64,000 nt of DNA from JACVCJ01 sp052437175 (GCA_052437175.1 JBQVOK010000004.1:377294-441293); one strand, 5' to 3'. Numbered from the stretch's first letter, positions 24,999 through 34,183 are shown. Program-made: numbers and translations. The notes: generated by a model not told the origin, from the letters alone.

Positions 24999-26021
24999 AT
25001 GAAAAAATATACGATACTACTGCTGCTGCCCCTTGTTCTGCTAACGGCTTCCTGCTCTAAAATACTGGGCGAAGGTCCGGAAAATGATCCGGCTGCCAAC
25101 CTGGAAAGCTTTTATACCACTTTTAAGGAACAATACGGTATGTTCAAGCTGAAACAGATCGACTGGGACAGTGCCTATGCCGTAAACAAGACCCTGGCGG
25201 GGCCGGACGCTTCGGAACAGGAATTGTATACCGCCCTGGTAAATATGATCAAACCGCTGAATGACAATCATATAACCTTATATCCCAACGGTTCGGGGCT
25301 GCCCAACTGGTCTGCCGACCTGCAGAACGGGTATTATGTGGACGAAACCTTTCATTTTGAGACCATCCGGGAGCATTACCTGAGCGGGTACCGTATGCTG
25401 AATGCCGGTATGGACGCGGGTATGCTGGAAGGAAACATCGCCTACCTGCACCTGATCAATTTCGACGGACAAAAGGGCGATTATACCAAAGACCTGCGCC
25501 AGTACGTGGAGCAGATCCGGGATAGCAAGGGCCTGGTGATCGATATACGCGATAACGGCGGGGGGTACGATCCCTTTTCACAGATAGCGGCTTCTTATTT
25601 TACGGCACAGGAAAAGGTGTATATGCGCAGCCGTAAGAAAACCGGGCCGGGACCGGACGATTTCTCTGCGGAATACGTCTGGAACACCAGCCCCGCGGGC
25701 ATTACCTACACAAAACCCATTGTGCTGCTTACCGGTAAGGGAACGGCCAGCGCAGCCGAGACCTTTTCCCTGGCCATGCTTACCCAGGCACATGTAATAC
25801 ACGTGGGCGATACTACTTCCGGCGCGTTTTCGGATGCGGTGATGAAAGAACTGCCCAACGGCTGGATGTATACGCTCTCTATCGGCGATTACCGGGACGG
25901 GAACGGGGTCAGTCACGAAGGCACAGGCCTGCTGCCGCAATACCCGGTAACTTCCGTAAAAACAGAACTGGACGCCGGGCAGGACCGGGCCCTGGATAAA
26001 GCCATTGAACTGCTGAAATAA
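24999..26021 (+). CDS. S41-family peptidase lipoprotein
   Basis: The 340-aa protein has a lipobox (LLLPLVLLTASC, Cys19), so it should be an envelope lipoprotein. The tail-specific protease fold is shown by GLVIDIRDNGGGYDP (about 178-192) and by the nucleophile motif TGKGTASAAETFSLAM with Ser251. GDTTSGAFSD follows and precedes a closing GTGLLPQYPVT. I see no PDZ domain, so substrate entry would differ from CtpA. It is co-transcribed with the barrel gene and followed by a terminator. Confidence 0.92.
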   Translation: MKKYTILLLLPLVLLTASCSKILGEGPENDPAANLESFYTTFKEQYGMFKLKQIDWDSAYAVNKTLAGPDASEQELYTALVNMIKPLNDNHITLYPNGSGLPNWSADLQNGYYVDETFHFETIREHYLSGYRMLNAGMDAGMLEGNIAYLHLINFDGQKGDYTKDLRQYVEQIRDSKGLVIDIRDNGGGYDPFSQIAASYFTAQEKVYMRSRKKTGPGPDDFSAEYVWNTSPAGITYTKPIVLLTGKGTASAAETFSLAMLTQAHVIHVGDTTSGAFSDAVMKELPNGWMYTLSIGDYRDGNGVSHEGTGLLPQYPVTSVKTELDAGQDRALDKAIELLK

Positions 26022-26041
26022 AAATAAAACGAAATACAGAG

Positions 26042-26072
26042 AAAGCGGGTTCCGGCTATGGGGCCCGCTTTT
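26042..26072 (+). terminator. Intrinsic terminator after the S41 peptidase
   Basis: AAAGCGGG (26042-26049) pairs with CCCGCTTT (26064-26071) and is followed by TTTT-rich sequence. The stem can extend with internal C/G pairs. Confidence 0.75.
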
Positions 26073-26194
26073 GCTGCTCTGGCTGCGTATAAATAAGTAT
26101 CTGCTTCAGAATGTGTGCGATTTATTTTCTTTGAATTGTTAAAATATGATAAAATTTCATAAATTGCAGGCGCTTAACTATACATCTGAACACT

Positions 26195-28504
26195 ATGAAA
26201 AAGACGGTCCTGGTCCGGGTATTCTGTTTTCTTTTTCTCTGCACTTTCTCTTATACTTCCTATGCGCAGCAGGCGGAAAACTGTAATAATGGCATCGACG
26301 ACGACGGGGACGGACTTGTGGACTGCAATGATCCGGACTGTTCGGGTTTCCCGGTGCCGGCCAGTAATTATTTCCATACCGGTAAGAACGGTAATGGCGG
26401 TATTCTGCCTTCGGGCGCGCTGGATATCGACTGGGACGTTTCCCGCAACAGTATGGCCGGGCCCTACAACCCGGCGGTGGTGCTGGGAGTGCCGGTGACC
26501 AATCCCTATTCGCCAAGCCCCTGGCCCGATGCCCAGTGGATATCCACGAATGTGAATGCAGTGGACGATGGTCAGTTCTTTGTAGGCGGTCTTATCGTGT
26601 ATTATTATCGTATACAGTTCAACCTGCCCTGCAGCGATGCCTGTGGCAATAATATCCCGGCCAATTTCTGTGTAAATATGTCGTTCATGGCCGATAACTC
26701 CGTAACCAATATTTTTGTGAACGGGGTGGCCCAGCCGGCCGTAGCCAACATGAACCCGCCTAATCCCGGTGGATTTGTGGGATTTCAGCTTCCGAATGCG
26801 GCCAATATCAATATGTGCAACAATTTTCAGCCGGGCCTCAATACCATATTGATCGAAGTTACTTCCGGGGGCGGCCTGGCGGCTTTTTGCGCGCAGACCA
26901 ATGTTAATGCCCCGCCGGTACCGGTAAATCCCTCCATCAATCCTATTATTGCCGGCGTAAACGGTGTTATCTGCGATAATCATTCCGGTTTTACCATTAC
27001 GGCCGATATCGGTGGTGGTACCTGGGCTGCCAGCTGTGGCGCCTGTATCGATTCGGTTACGGGAGATTTTGATCCGGCCCTTTCCGGTGCGGGGACCTTC
27101 AATATCCAGTATTCTGTGCAGAACGGTAATATCTGTGGTTCAGATACTGTTTCGGTTACCATACAGGCTTCTCCCACGGTAAGTGCGGGGCCTGATATAA
27201 GCGTTTGTACTCCGCAACAGGTAACACTCAGTGGTTCAGGAGCCAATTCGTATACCTGGGATAATGGAGTAACCGATAATGTACCGTTCACTCCGGCTGC
27301 CACCCTGGTCTATACGGTCATTGGTACGGCTGTCAATACCTGTACAGACACCGACCAGGTAACGGTAACGGTACTGCCGGCTCCGGCCGCTAATGCCGGG
27401 CCCGATATACAGGTGTGTGCCGGAACCCAGGTCACGCTTACGGCCATTGGTTCTCCCAATCCCAGCTGGGACAACGGGGTTACAGACAACGTGGCGTTCA
27501 CGCCTGCGGCTACACAGGTGTATACGCTTACCGCCACACAGGGCACCTGCCAGAGTACCGACCAGGTTACCGTTACGGTAATTCCCGTGCCGCCGGCTCC
27601 GCCGCTGAACGGTCCGCCCGCTGTCTGCGAAGGCGATAACCTGCTGCTGGATATGCCCACGGTGCCGGGTCTGCTGTACAACTGGACCCTGCCGGGCGGT
27701 AATCCGCAGGCCACGGAAGATCTGCAGATCGTTCCCGTACAGCTTGCCGACGCCGGAAATTACAGTTTATACGTGGTATTCCAGGGCTGTACTTCGGCTG
27801 TATCCAATTACGTACTGAATGTGTTGCCGGTAAAACAAAGTGTACTGAATCACCAGATGTGCCAGGGAGAAACCTTTGTATACCAGGGGCAGGTCTATAC
27901 GCAGACCGGGGTGTATCCCGTGGTGCTGCAGGCCGCCAATGGATGTGACAGTACGGTAACGCTTACCCTGAACGTAACGCCCATGCCCGTGGCCGGCTTC
28001 AACGCCCCGGACCGTGTACAGCTGGATGCTCCGCAGATGAACGTAAGTGATGCTTCGGCCAATGCCACCGGTATGATGTATACCCTGAGCAACGGGGCCA
28101 TGTTCAATACGCCGGATTTCAGTTACATATTTCTGCTGGAAGGCCAGTACGAACTGCAACAGGTGGTGTATAACGGCAATTGCGTGGATTCTCTTTCAAA
28201 GCTGATACTGGTGGAACCGCTTCCGCAGATATTCATTCCCAATGCTTTTACGCCGGGTAAAGACGATCTGAACAACGAATGGAAGCCGGTAATGAGCTAC
28301 CTGGAAAATTATTCCCTCACGATCTTCTCCCGCTGGGGCGAGCAGGTGTTCCGCTCATCCGACGTATACAAAGGCTGGAACGGCGGCTGGTTCAATAACA
28401 CCGAAAAACCCGCGGAAAGCGGTATGTATGTGTATCGCATCGACTATAAGGAGTACAAGGGTAAAAACAAACAGCTGATCGGGCACCTGACGCTGTTGCG
28501 TTGA
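26195..28504 (+). CDS. Secreted multidomain protein with T9SS type B (CHU_C) sorting domain
   Basis: The 769-aa protein has a signal peptide ending near SYAQ. A calcium-loop segment CNNGIDDDGDGLVDCNDPDC (about 28-47) comes first, then a carbohydrate-binding-like domain (50-240). Two or three PKD/Ig-like repeats follow (for example VSAGPDISVCTPQQVTLSGSG, and VTVTVLPAPAANAGPDIQVC in part), with further Ig-like modules. The C-terminal gliding-motility-type domain (about 680-769) has PNAFTPGKDDLNNEW and IFSRWGEQVF. Such proteins cross the outer membrane through the T9SS and stay on the surface. No T9SS core genes are in the window. Confidence 0.93.
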   Translation: MKKTVLVRVFCFLFLCTFSYTSYAQQAENCNNGIDDDGDGLVDCNDPDCSGFPVPASNYFHTGKNGNGGILPSGALDIDWDVSRNSMAGPYNPAVVLGVPVTNPYSPSPWPDAQWISTNVNAVDDGQFFVGGLIVYYYRIQFNLPCSDACGNNIPANFCVNMSFMADNSVTNIFVNGVAQPAVANMNPPNPGGFVGFQLPNAANINMCNNFQPGLNTILIEVTSGGGLAAFCAQTNVNAPPVPVNPSINPIIAGVNGVICDNHSGFTITADIGGGTWAASCGACIDSVTGDFDPALSGAGTFNIQYSVQNGNICGSDTVSVTIQASPTVSAGPDISVCTPQQVTLSGSGANSYTWDNGVTDNVPFTPAATLVYTVIGTAVNTCTDTDQVTVTVLPAPAANAGPDIQVCAGTQVTLTAIGSPNPSWDNGVTDNVAFTPAATQVYTLTATQGTCQSTDQVTVTVIPVPPAPPLNGPPAVCEGDNLLLDMPTVPGLLYNWTLPGGNPQATEDLQIVPVQLADAGNYSLYVVFQGCTSAVSNYVLNVLPVKQSVLNHQMCQGETFVYQGQVYTQTGVYPVVLQAANGCDSTVTLTLNVTPMPVAGFNAPDRVQLDAPQMNVSDASANATGMMYTLSNGAMFNTPDFSYIFLLEGQYELQQVVYNGNCVDSLSKLILVEPLPQIFIPNAFTPGKDDLNNEWKPVMSYLENYSLTIFSRWGEQVFRSSDVYKGWNGGWFNNTEKPAESGMYVYRIDYKEYKGKNKQLIGHLTLLR

Positions 28505-28557
28505 TCAATTAACTAAACAGGTCGGTTGATCATTGATTTTTTGTATTTTGGTACTTA

Positions 28558-29472
28558 GTGAAACCCCTTACCACCCATCGGATACACGTTGTACCGGGAA
28601 GAGATGTTGCTGCCTGGATTCAGTTTATCAATGAGAACAGAATTCATATTCTTCGCCGGCGACCCCTGCAATTAATAGTTGATCTTGGCGCCGCAACTTT
28701 TATCAATGCATGGCATGTGGTTTCGCTTGCCTGTCTTATAGAGGAATACTTTATTGAGGGTACTCAGATTGTGTTCCGGCTTTCCGGTGTTAGCGATTCA
28801 ATCCGGCTGTATCTTGAAAAAATGTCCTTTTTTAAACATTGGGAACCCGGTACAGACCGGAATAATTTTGCACATCATCTTGCCGAACGTGTAATGCCTA
28901 TTTGGAAGGTCGATTGCTCGCGAACGCATTTCTATATTGATCATACAAGGCAATATTATCAGAATAATTTCCTTATTGAACAGGACCTGTCACCCATTTC
29001 CATTGTACTGGCAGAAATCTTCAATAATATCCAGGACCATTCCGAATCTAAAGTATCTGGGTATTGCCTGGTACAATATGCACCAAATAAACACGAGTTA
29101 TCTGTTTCCATTTGTGATTTTGGAGTTGGAATTCCGAACAAAATAAATGCATATAGAGAACAAAAAGGAGAAGCTCCCATAGCACATGAAAAAGCGCTGA
29201 TGGAATCTGTAATTAAAGGATATTCAACCAAATCTACACCGCAAAACCGGGGATTGGGATTAGACCTGGTCTTATCTAACGTTAAGGCTACCAATAGTAG
29301 TTTGTTCATTGTTGCGAATGAAGCAATTTTGAGAAGAGAGGAAAGCAGGGAAGAAACAGTACATGAAGGGATGCAGAACTCCTTTCTTGGAACTCATATA
29401 CACCTGAGAATGGATACAACCAATTTAGAGAAAATCGAAAAAGTTGAGAATGAAGACGAGCTTTTTTCGTAA
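28558..29472 (+). CDS. STAS-like domain fused to a GHKL ATPase (anti-sigma/kinase-like)
   Basis: The 304-aa protein starts at GTG 28558. An N-terminal STAS/MlaB-like segment (about 35-95, LQLIVDLGAATFINAWHVVSL) is followed by a GHKL ATPase domain. The N box is EIFNNIQDH (153-161), the G1 box DFGVGIP (187-193) and the G2 box RGLGLDL (231-237). No phospho-acceptor His or sensor domain is visible, so it resembles an anti-sigma kinase more than a histidine kinase. Base use is clearly AT-rich compared with the genes on both sides, which suggests acquisition by transfer. It pairs with the next gene. Confidence 0.88.
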   Translation: MKPLTTHRIHVVPGRDVAAWIQFINENRIHILRRRPLQLIVDLGAATFINAWHVVSLACLIEEYFIEGTQIVFRLSGVSDSIRLYLEKMSFFKHWEPGTDRNNFAHHLAERVMPIWKVDCSRTHFYIDHTRQYYQNNFLIEQDLSPISIVLAEIFNNIQDHSESKVSGYCLVQYAPNKHELSVSICDFGVGIPNKINAYREQKGEAPIAHEKALMESVIKGYSTKSTPQNRGLGLDLVLSNVKATNSSLFIVANEAILRREESREETVHEGMQNSFLGTHIHLRMDTTNLEKIEKVENEDELFS

Positions 29473-29489
29473 TTTTGTAAGAATCAGGT

Positions 29490-29807
29490 ATGCTTATGGC
29501 TACAGACGCTCGAATACGGATCAGATTATTGTCCATTGTTAATGGTACTTACACAAACTCTGAAGGGGAAAACCTTTTTAAAGAGTTAGATAAGTATTTG
29601 TCTAAAGGGCAGTCCGTAACAATAGATTTTACAGATTGTCATGCGGTCTCATCTTCATTTCTGAATTCTTCAATTGGCGAACTTTTCATGAAATACGGAT
29701 ACGATTCACTAAAAGGACGGGTTGGGATTGTAAATGTAACCAAATTACAGAAAAACCAGATCACAGATTATATCAACTATCTGAAGGAAGAAAAGGTAGG
29801 TTTATAG
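29490..29807 (+). CDS. STAS-like domain protein (DUF4325)
   Basis: This 105-aa protein has the DUF4325 pattern: TNSEGENLFKELDKYLSKGQSVTIDFTDCHAVSSSFLNSSIGEL, seen in parts around residues 20-65. The SSSFLNSSIGEL block corresponds to the STAS region that carries the regulatory serine. It follows the ATPase gene by 17 nt and shares its AT-rich composition. The two probably act as a switch pair in which the ATPase domain acts on the STAS-like partner. The output is unknown. Start could be 29490 or the ATG at 29496. Confidence 0.85.
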   Translation: MLMATDARIRIRLLSIVNGTYTNSEGENLFKELDKYLSKGQSVTIDFTDCHAVSSSFLNSSIGELFMKYGYDSLKGRVGIVNVTKLQKNQITDYINYLKEEKVGL

Positions 29808-29818
29808 AATTCTGAAAT

Positions 29819-31063
29819 TCATTTTTTCTTCTTGCGTTTTTTGCGCAGCTGTTCTTCCAGTTCTTCAGCCTCGCGCAACAGGGCGGCCAGATCTGGCGCC
29901 GCAGACTCGCTGTTCTTCAGGGTAAATTCATAATCGGCCTTGCTGATGGAAACGACCTCGATCTTTTTTGAGACCAGCTTTTCAATTTCTTCCAGCAGGG
30001 GCTTTTCTTCCGTGCTGCAGAACGAAATGGCCTGTCCCTTACTCCGTCCGCGGCCGGTACGCCCGATACGGTGTACGTAGTTCTCGGGTACGTCGGGCAG
30101 ATCGTAGTTCACCACGATGTCCACACCTTCCACGTCTATGCCACGCGCGCTTACATCGGTAGCGATCAGTACTTTGTTGATGCCCTTCCGGAAATTTTCC
30201 AGGGCCAGGAAGCGTTCTTTCTGTTCCTTGTCGCCATGCAGGGTCTCGCAGGGTATGCCTGCCCGCTCCATGGCGCTGTTTACCCGTTCGGCCCGCACTT
30301 TGGTGCGTACAAACACCAGTATCTTCCGGTCTTCGTTATCGCGGATCAGGCTTTCCAGGAAAAAACGCTTGTCATCCATCTCGATAAAAGCAACCGAGTG
30401 ATGTACGTTTTTCGATACAGGGTCTTTGGGCGAGATCTGTATACGAATGGCGTTGTTGTTCACCAGGTTGTAGGCCAGTTTTTTAATGCGGTTGTCGATG
30501 GTGGCCGAAAAGAACAGGGTTTGCCTGTGTTTGGGCAAATGCTTCTGCAGGTCGCGTATATCGTGGATAAAACGGTTGTCGAGCATGCGGTCGGCCTCGT
30601 CCAGTACCAGCACTTCCAGCTTTTTCAGGTGGAAGATACGCTGACTGATCAAATCGAAAAGTCGCCCCGGGGTAGCCACCAGTACATCGGTACCGCCGAT
30701 CAGGGTATCGATCTGTTCTTCCTGTTCCACACCGCCGTGCAGGCAAAAGACCCGTACGTTCGAATATTTACCGATCTGCCGGAACACCTCGCTGATCTGC
30801 AGAGCCAGTTCGCGCGTGGGCACCAGTACCAGGCAGCGTACAAAATCTACCATGCCGAGCTCGTTCTCCTGGTGCAGTCTGCTCAGCAGGGGAATGGCAA
30901 AAGCGGCGGTCTTACCGGTACCGGTCTGTGCAATGGCCAGCACGTCTTCGCCCTTCAGGATGGAAGGAATGCTCTTGAACTGTATATCCGTAGGTCGTTT
31001 AAAGCCGCTTTCCGCAAGACTTTTCTTGATTTCGGGAACAATGGAATAATCGTCAAACTTCAT
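29819..31063 (-). CDS. DEAD-box ATP-dependent RNA helicase (RhlE-like)
   Basis: This 414-aa protein starts MKFDDYSIVPEIKKSLAESGF. All core motifs are present: Q motif (KRPTDIQ), I AQTGTGKT, Ia PTRELA, Ib TPGR, II DEAD, III SAT, IV-V ARGIDVEGVD and VI HRIGRTGR. The C-terminus is a short basic tail (EEQLRKKRKKKK), as in RhlE-type helicases that act in RNA decay, ribosome assembly or cold adaptation. The ATG at 31063 is favoured over an upstream start because it matches the family N-terminus. Confidence 0.95.
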   Translation of the reverse strand: MKFDDYSIVPEIKKSLAESGFKRPTDIQFKSIPSILKGEDVLAIAQTGTGKTAAFAIPLLSRLHQENELGMVDFVRCLVLVPTRELALQISEVFRQIGKYSNVRVFCLHGGVEQEEQIDTLIGGTDVLVATPGRLFDLISQRIFHLKKLEVLVLDEADRMLDNRFIHDIRDLQKHLPKHRQTLFFSATIDNRIKKLAYNLVNNNAIRIQISPKDPVSKNVHHSVAFIEMDDKRFFLESLIRDNEDRKILVFVRTKVRAERVNSAMERAGIPCETLHGDKEQKERFLALENFRKGINKVLIATDVSARGIDVEGVDIVVNYDLPDVPENYVHRIGRTGRGRSKGQAISFCSTEEKPLLEEIEKLVSKKIEVVSISKADYEFTLKNSESAAPDLAALLREAEELEEQLRKKRKKKK

Positions 31064-31111
31064 ACAACGGATATTGATCTGGCGGTAAAGATACACAAAG
31101 CAGGGCAGGGC

Positions 31112-31888
31112 CTACCACTGTATTTTTTCTTTATTCAGGAAGGCGGCGATCCCTTTTTTGCAATCGTCCGTGGCCCGCGAACGTGCGTTGTATTCTGCAC
31201 CGATCTGCATAGCGTCGGTAGTGGTATCGGCCGCATTGATCTCGGAGATCAGCTTTTTGGTCAGGTACAGGCTTTCGCCGCTGGTAGCACGGATAAGACC
31301 TTCGGCAAAAGCGATCACGTCGTTTTCGAGCTGTTCCGGCTGGCTCAGGTGGGTAACCACACCCAGGCGATGTGCTTCTTCCGCGCTCACCAGGTCGCCG
31401 CTCAGCAGCAGGGGACGGGCCCGGCCTTCCCCGATCTTTTTGCTCAGGTAATAACTTACAATGGCCGGTACAAAACCGATGCGTACTTCGGTATAGCCGA
31501 ATTTAGCTTCCGGAACGGCAAAGCAGAAATCACAAACGGTGGCCAGTCCGGCGCCGCCGGCAATGGCATGCCCCTGTACCATGGCAATTACGGGTTTGCC
31601 CAGCTCGTAGATCTGCTGGTACACCCCGGCCAGGAAACGGCTGTCGTCCAGGTTCTCCTGGTGGGAGAAGGTCTGCAGCTGCTGCAGGTATCCCAGGTCC
31701 GCACCGGCACAGAACACGTCGCTGCGGGCGCGCAGTACCACCACGCGTACATCGGCGTTATTCTCCATTTGGGTAAAAGCCTGATGCAGTTCGGCCACCA
31801 GTTCCTGGTTAAAGGCATTGCGTTTTTCAGGGCGGTTCAGGGTAATGAACCCGATGCGGTTCTCGGTGCTAATTTCCAGGTAGTGCAT
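31112..31888 (-). CDS. Enoyl-CoA hydratase/isomerase family protein
   Basis: The 258-aa crotonase-fold protein has the oxyanion-hole motifs VFCAGADLGYL and HAIAGGAGLATVCDF (about 58-68 and 106-120), followed by FGYTEVRIGFVPA with a catalytic-type Glu. Close relatives act on enoyl-CoA or methylglutaconyl-CoA in fatty acid or leucine breakdown. The exact substrate is not readable. It starts 1 nt after the stop of the MDR oxidoreductase gene, so the two form an operon. Confidence 0.9.
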   Translation of the reverse strand: MHYLEISTENRIGFITLNRPEKRNAFNQELVAELHQAFTQMENNADVRVVVLRARSDVFCAGADLGYLQQLQTFSHQENLDDSRFLAGVYQQIYELGKPVIAMVQGHAIAGGAGLATVCDFCFAVPEAKFGYTEVRIGFVPAIVSYYLSKKIGEGRARPLLLSGDLVSAEEAHRLGVVTHLSQPEQLENDVIAFAEGLIRATSGESLYLTKKLISEINAADTTTDAMQIGAEYNARSRATDDCKKGIAAFLNKEKIQW

Positions 31889-31889
31889 T

Positions 31890-32864
31890 TTATGACTGAA
31901 TATCGATGATTATTTTTCCGAATTGCTGCGCTTCGTGCATATACGTATAGGCATCGGCAATGTTTTCCAGGGCAAATGTTTTCGAAATAACGGGCTCTAT
32001 CCCGTGCCGGCTTACAAAGGCCAGCATCTCGGCAAAGTCGTTGTCGTTACCCATGGTGCTGCCCAGCAGGGACAGCTGTTTCCAGAAGATGACCTGGGGC
32101 GAAAGTCCGTCCATTTTGCCGCGCGTGCCGCCGTAACTGGCAATACGTGCGCCGGGGGCGGCAATGCTCAGCAGACCGGCATAACCGGGTCCGCCGGCAC
32201 TTTCCACGATCACGTCGAAAGAGAGCTTTTGTGCAGCCAGGTTTTTAGCCCAGTCGTCGGTATTGTACAGGAACCCGTCTTTAGCGCCCAGGGCTACGGC
32301 ATCCTGTATCTTCTCTTCTGAGGAACTGCTTACGTATACCTCGCAGCCGGCAGCCAGGGCAAACTGCATGGCAAAAAGCGCTACGCCGCCACCGATGCCG
32401 TGTATGAATACTTTTTCGCCTTTGCGGGCCTGTGCACGGGTGAACAAGGCTCTGTAAGCGGTAACACCGGCCAGCGGCAATGCGGCGGCCCCGGCACTGC
32501 TCAGGTGTTCCGGTACGGCATGGATACGGTCTTCAGGCACACAGATGTATCCGGCAAAAGTACCGTTGCGCGGCATACCCAGGATGGTATAGGAACTGCC
32601 CTGCGCCCGGGGATCATCTCCCCAGCCGAAAGAGGGATTGATGAGTACCCGTTTGCCGCTTTCGGTATCGGTACCGCAGCCGTCGCTGCCGGGGATCACA
32701 GGCAGCTGTATACGCGCGTACTGACCGTTTCGTATATATACGTCGCGGTGGTTCAGTGCAGCATACTGCAACTGTATCCGTTTTTCGCCCGGACCGGGCT
32801 CGGGAATGTCCATCGTTCTGATCACCGGGTCTTTGCCCGTTTCTTCCAATACCGCTGCTTTCAT
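31890..32864 (-). CDS. MDR-family oxidoreductase (zinc-type alcohol dehydrogenase/quinone oxidoreductase-like)
   Basis: This 324-aa protein starts MKAAVLEETGKDPVIRTMDI. It has the GroES-like N-domain (YAALNHRDVYIRNGQY, GSDGCGT) and a Rossmann domain with HGIGGGVALFAMQFALAAG (about 160). The Cys/His set for a structural zinc is missing, so it is closer to zinc-free quinone oxidoreductase or YogA-like members. It uses NAD(P)H on an unknown carbonyl or enone. Its -7 element TATTTTTG lies 4 nt before the ATG, predicting a leaderless mRNA. Confidence 0.88.
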   Translation of the reverse strand: MKAAVLEETGKDPVIRTMDIPEPGPGEKRIQLQYAALNHRDVYIRNGQYARIQLPVIPGSDGCGTDTESGKRVLINPSFGWGDDPRAQGSSYTILGMPRNGTFAGYICVPEDRIHAVPEHLSSAGAAALPLAGVTAYRALFTRAQARKGEKVFIHGIGGGVALFAMQFALAAGCEVYVSSSSEEKIQDAVALGAKDGFLYNTDDWAKNLAAQKLSFDVIVESAGGPGYAGLLSIAAPGARIASYGGTRGKMDGLSPQVIFWKQLSLLGSTMGNDNDFAEMLAFVSRHGIEPVISKTFALENIADAYTYMHEAQQFGKIIIDIQS

Positions 32865-32891
32865 GTTGCAAAAATATGTACTTTCGTCTTT
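32865..32891. promoter_or_regulatory. 27-bp divergent promoter region with two back-to-back -7 elements
   Basis: The minus-strand element TATTTTTG (complement of 32869-32876) serves the MDR gene. The plus-strand element TACTTTCG (32879-32886, one mismatch) serves the DUF2461 gene. They are separated by 2 bp. Each lies 4-5 nt from its start codon, so both transcripts would begin at the start codon. Confidence 0.55.
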
Positions 32892-33578
32892 ATGTTGAAC
32901 AAAGATATATTTCGCTTCTTTAATGAGCTGTCGGAAAATAACCATAAAGAATGGTTCGACGCGCATCGTAAGGAATATGAGGCCATTCGTAAGAACTTCC
33001 TGGAGTTTACCGCGGAAATGATCGGGCGTATATCCGAATTTGACCCGGGCGTAAGAGGCCTGGAAGCCTCTAAATGCATCTTCCGCATCAACCGTGACGT
33101 ACGTTTCAGCAAGAATAAAGACCCCTATAAAACACATATCGCATTCTCCATAACGCCGGGTGGTAAAAAGACTGAACATGCCGGCTATTATTTCCAGATG
33201 ATGCAGGGCGACTGTTTTACGGGCGGCGGACTGTATGCGCCCATGCCGCCGGTGCTCAAAGCCATACGCAACGAGGTGTACTACCGCCCCGACGAGTTCC
33301 TGCGGATCATGAACAACAAAGACTTTAAGAAAACTTTCGGCGGACTTACCGAATTCGAAAAGCTGAAAAAATCGCCCAAAGGCTTCGAGGATGCCTCCGA
33401 TAAAATTATGCCCTACCTGATGCACAAACATTTTGTGGTTTCGGTCACTTTTAAAGATTCGGAAGTGACAAAGGCCGATTTTGCCGAACGTCTGGCCGAA
33501 ACCTATCGTTTGCAGCGTCCTTTTATTCAGTTTGTAAATGAGGCCATTGACGCCATTGAAGACGAACCTGCACTTTAG
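32892..33578 (+). CDS. DUF2461 (TIGR02453) family protein
   Basis: This 228-aa protein opens MLNKDIFRFFNELSENNHKEWF. It has the family pattern FDAHRKEYE, FRINRDVRFSKNKDPYKTH and GGGLYAPMPPVLKAIR. The family is widespread, its function is unknown, and it is assumed to be cytosolic because there is no signal peptide. The ATG at 32892 gives the family N-terminus. The long in-frame region upstream lies antisense to the MDR gene and is discarded. Confidence 0.92.
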   Translation: MLNKDIFRFFNELSENNHKEWFDAHRKEYEAIRKNFLEFTAEMIGRISEFDPGVRGLEASKCIFRINRDVRFSKNKDPYKTHIAFSITPGGKKTEHAGYYFQMMQGDCFTGGGLYAPMPPVLKAIRNEVYYRPDEFLRIMNNKDFKKTFGGLTEFEKLKKSPKGFEDASDKIMPYLMHKHFVVSVTFKDSEVTKADFAERLAETYRLQRPFIQFVNEAIDAIEDEPAL

Positions 33579-33613
33579 TACAGGGATAGTATAAAAACCC
33601 ATAGCGGAAAATT

Positions 33614-33643
33614 TTTGAAATTCCCATTCTTGATGTACATTTC
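33614..33643 (+). promoter_or_regulatory. Promoter of the rimB-like/rimK pair
   Basis: TTG at 33614-33616 and TACATTTC at 33636-33643 (TAnnTTTG with the last base changed) are 19 nt apart. The ATG at 33652 is 8 nt downstream, so the leader is very short or absent. Confidence 0.55.
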
Positions 33644-33651
33644 GGGCCGTA

Positions 33652-34155
33652 ATGAACACGCCGCAGAAACATAAGGATACAACACCGCGCAAAGTGAAAT
33701 GGACCGTGGGCCGCAGCGAGAAGATCGGGCTGCCCGACCTGCAGCTCGTGAACGTAAAGGCCAAGATCGATACGGGCGCTTATGGCTGTAGTATGCATTG
33801 CAGCGAGATCGAGGAACTGTACCGCGACGGGCGGCACATGCTGCGCGTGGTACCTTTGCAGCGGCAGAAAAAGGAAGATGAAAGGCAGTCGTACTACTTT
33901 GAGTTCCGTGGCCGTAAAATTGTAAAAAGCAGCACGGGCAAAGCCGAAAAGCGCTACATTATTAAAACGGTGGTGCGGCTTTTCGGCGAAGAATTCCCGG
34001 TGGAGTTCAGCCTGACCGACCGCAGCAATATGAAATTCCCGGTACTGCTGGGCCGTACCTTCCTGTCAAAGCGTTTCCTGGTGGACGTTTCCACGTTTAA
34101 CCAGTCGGAAAAATACCTGCGTAAACAGCAGAACAAACAGATAACATCCGTATAA
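33652..34155 (+). CDS. rimB: RimB-like retropepsin-type protease (ATP-dependent zinc protease family, PF05618)
   Basis: The 167-aa protein has the family's aspartic-protease-like motif KIDTGAYGCSMHC (D40-T-G-A) and the closing FPVLLGRTFLSKRFLVDVS. Despite the old family name it has a retropepsin fold. In Pseudomonas and elsewhere it is encoded with RimK and trims the poly-glutamate tail that RimK adds to ribosomal protein S6. Here it is 28 nt upstream of rimK, which supports that role. The basic N-terminal 15 residues are probably disordered. Confidence 0.88.
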   Translation: MNTPQKHKDTTPRKVKWTVGRSEKIGLPDLQLVNVKAKIDTGAYGCSMHCSEIEELYRDGRHMLRVVPLQRQKKEDERQSYYFEFRGRKIVKSSTGKAEKRYIIKTVVRLFGEEFPVEFSLTDRSNMKFPVLLGRTFLSKRFLVDVSTFNQSEKYLRKQQNKQITSV

Positions 34156-34183
34156 AATAATAAACAACCCCAGACCTAAGATC

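Noticed and set aside
30071..31909. 612-codon plus-strand frame opposite the helicase and hydratase genes
   Set aside because: It crosses two real genes and their gap and has no recognisable protein features.
32891..33764. Minus-strand extension of the MDR oxidoreductase by about 300 codons
   Set aside because: It is antisense to the DUF2461 gene. The MDR fold begins exactly at the ATG at 32864.
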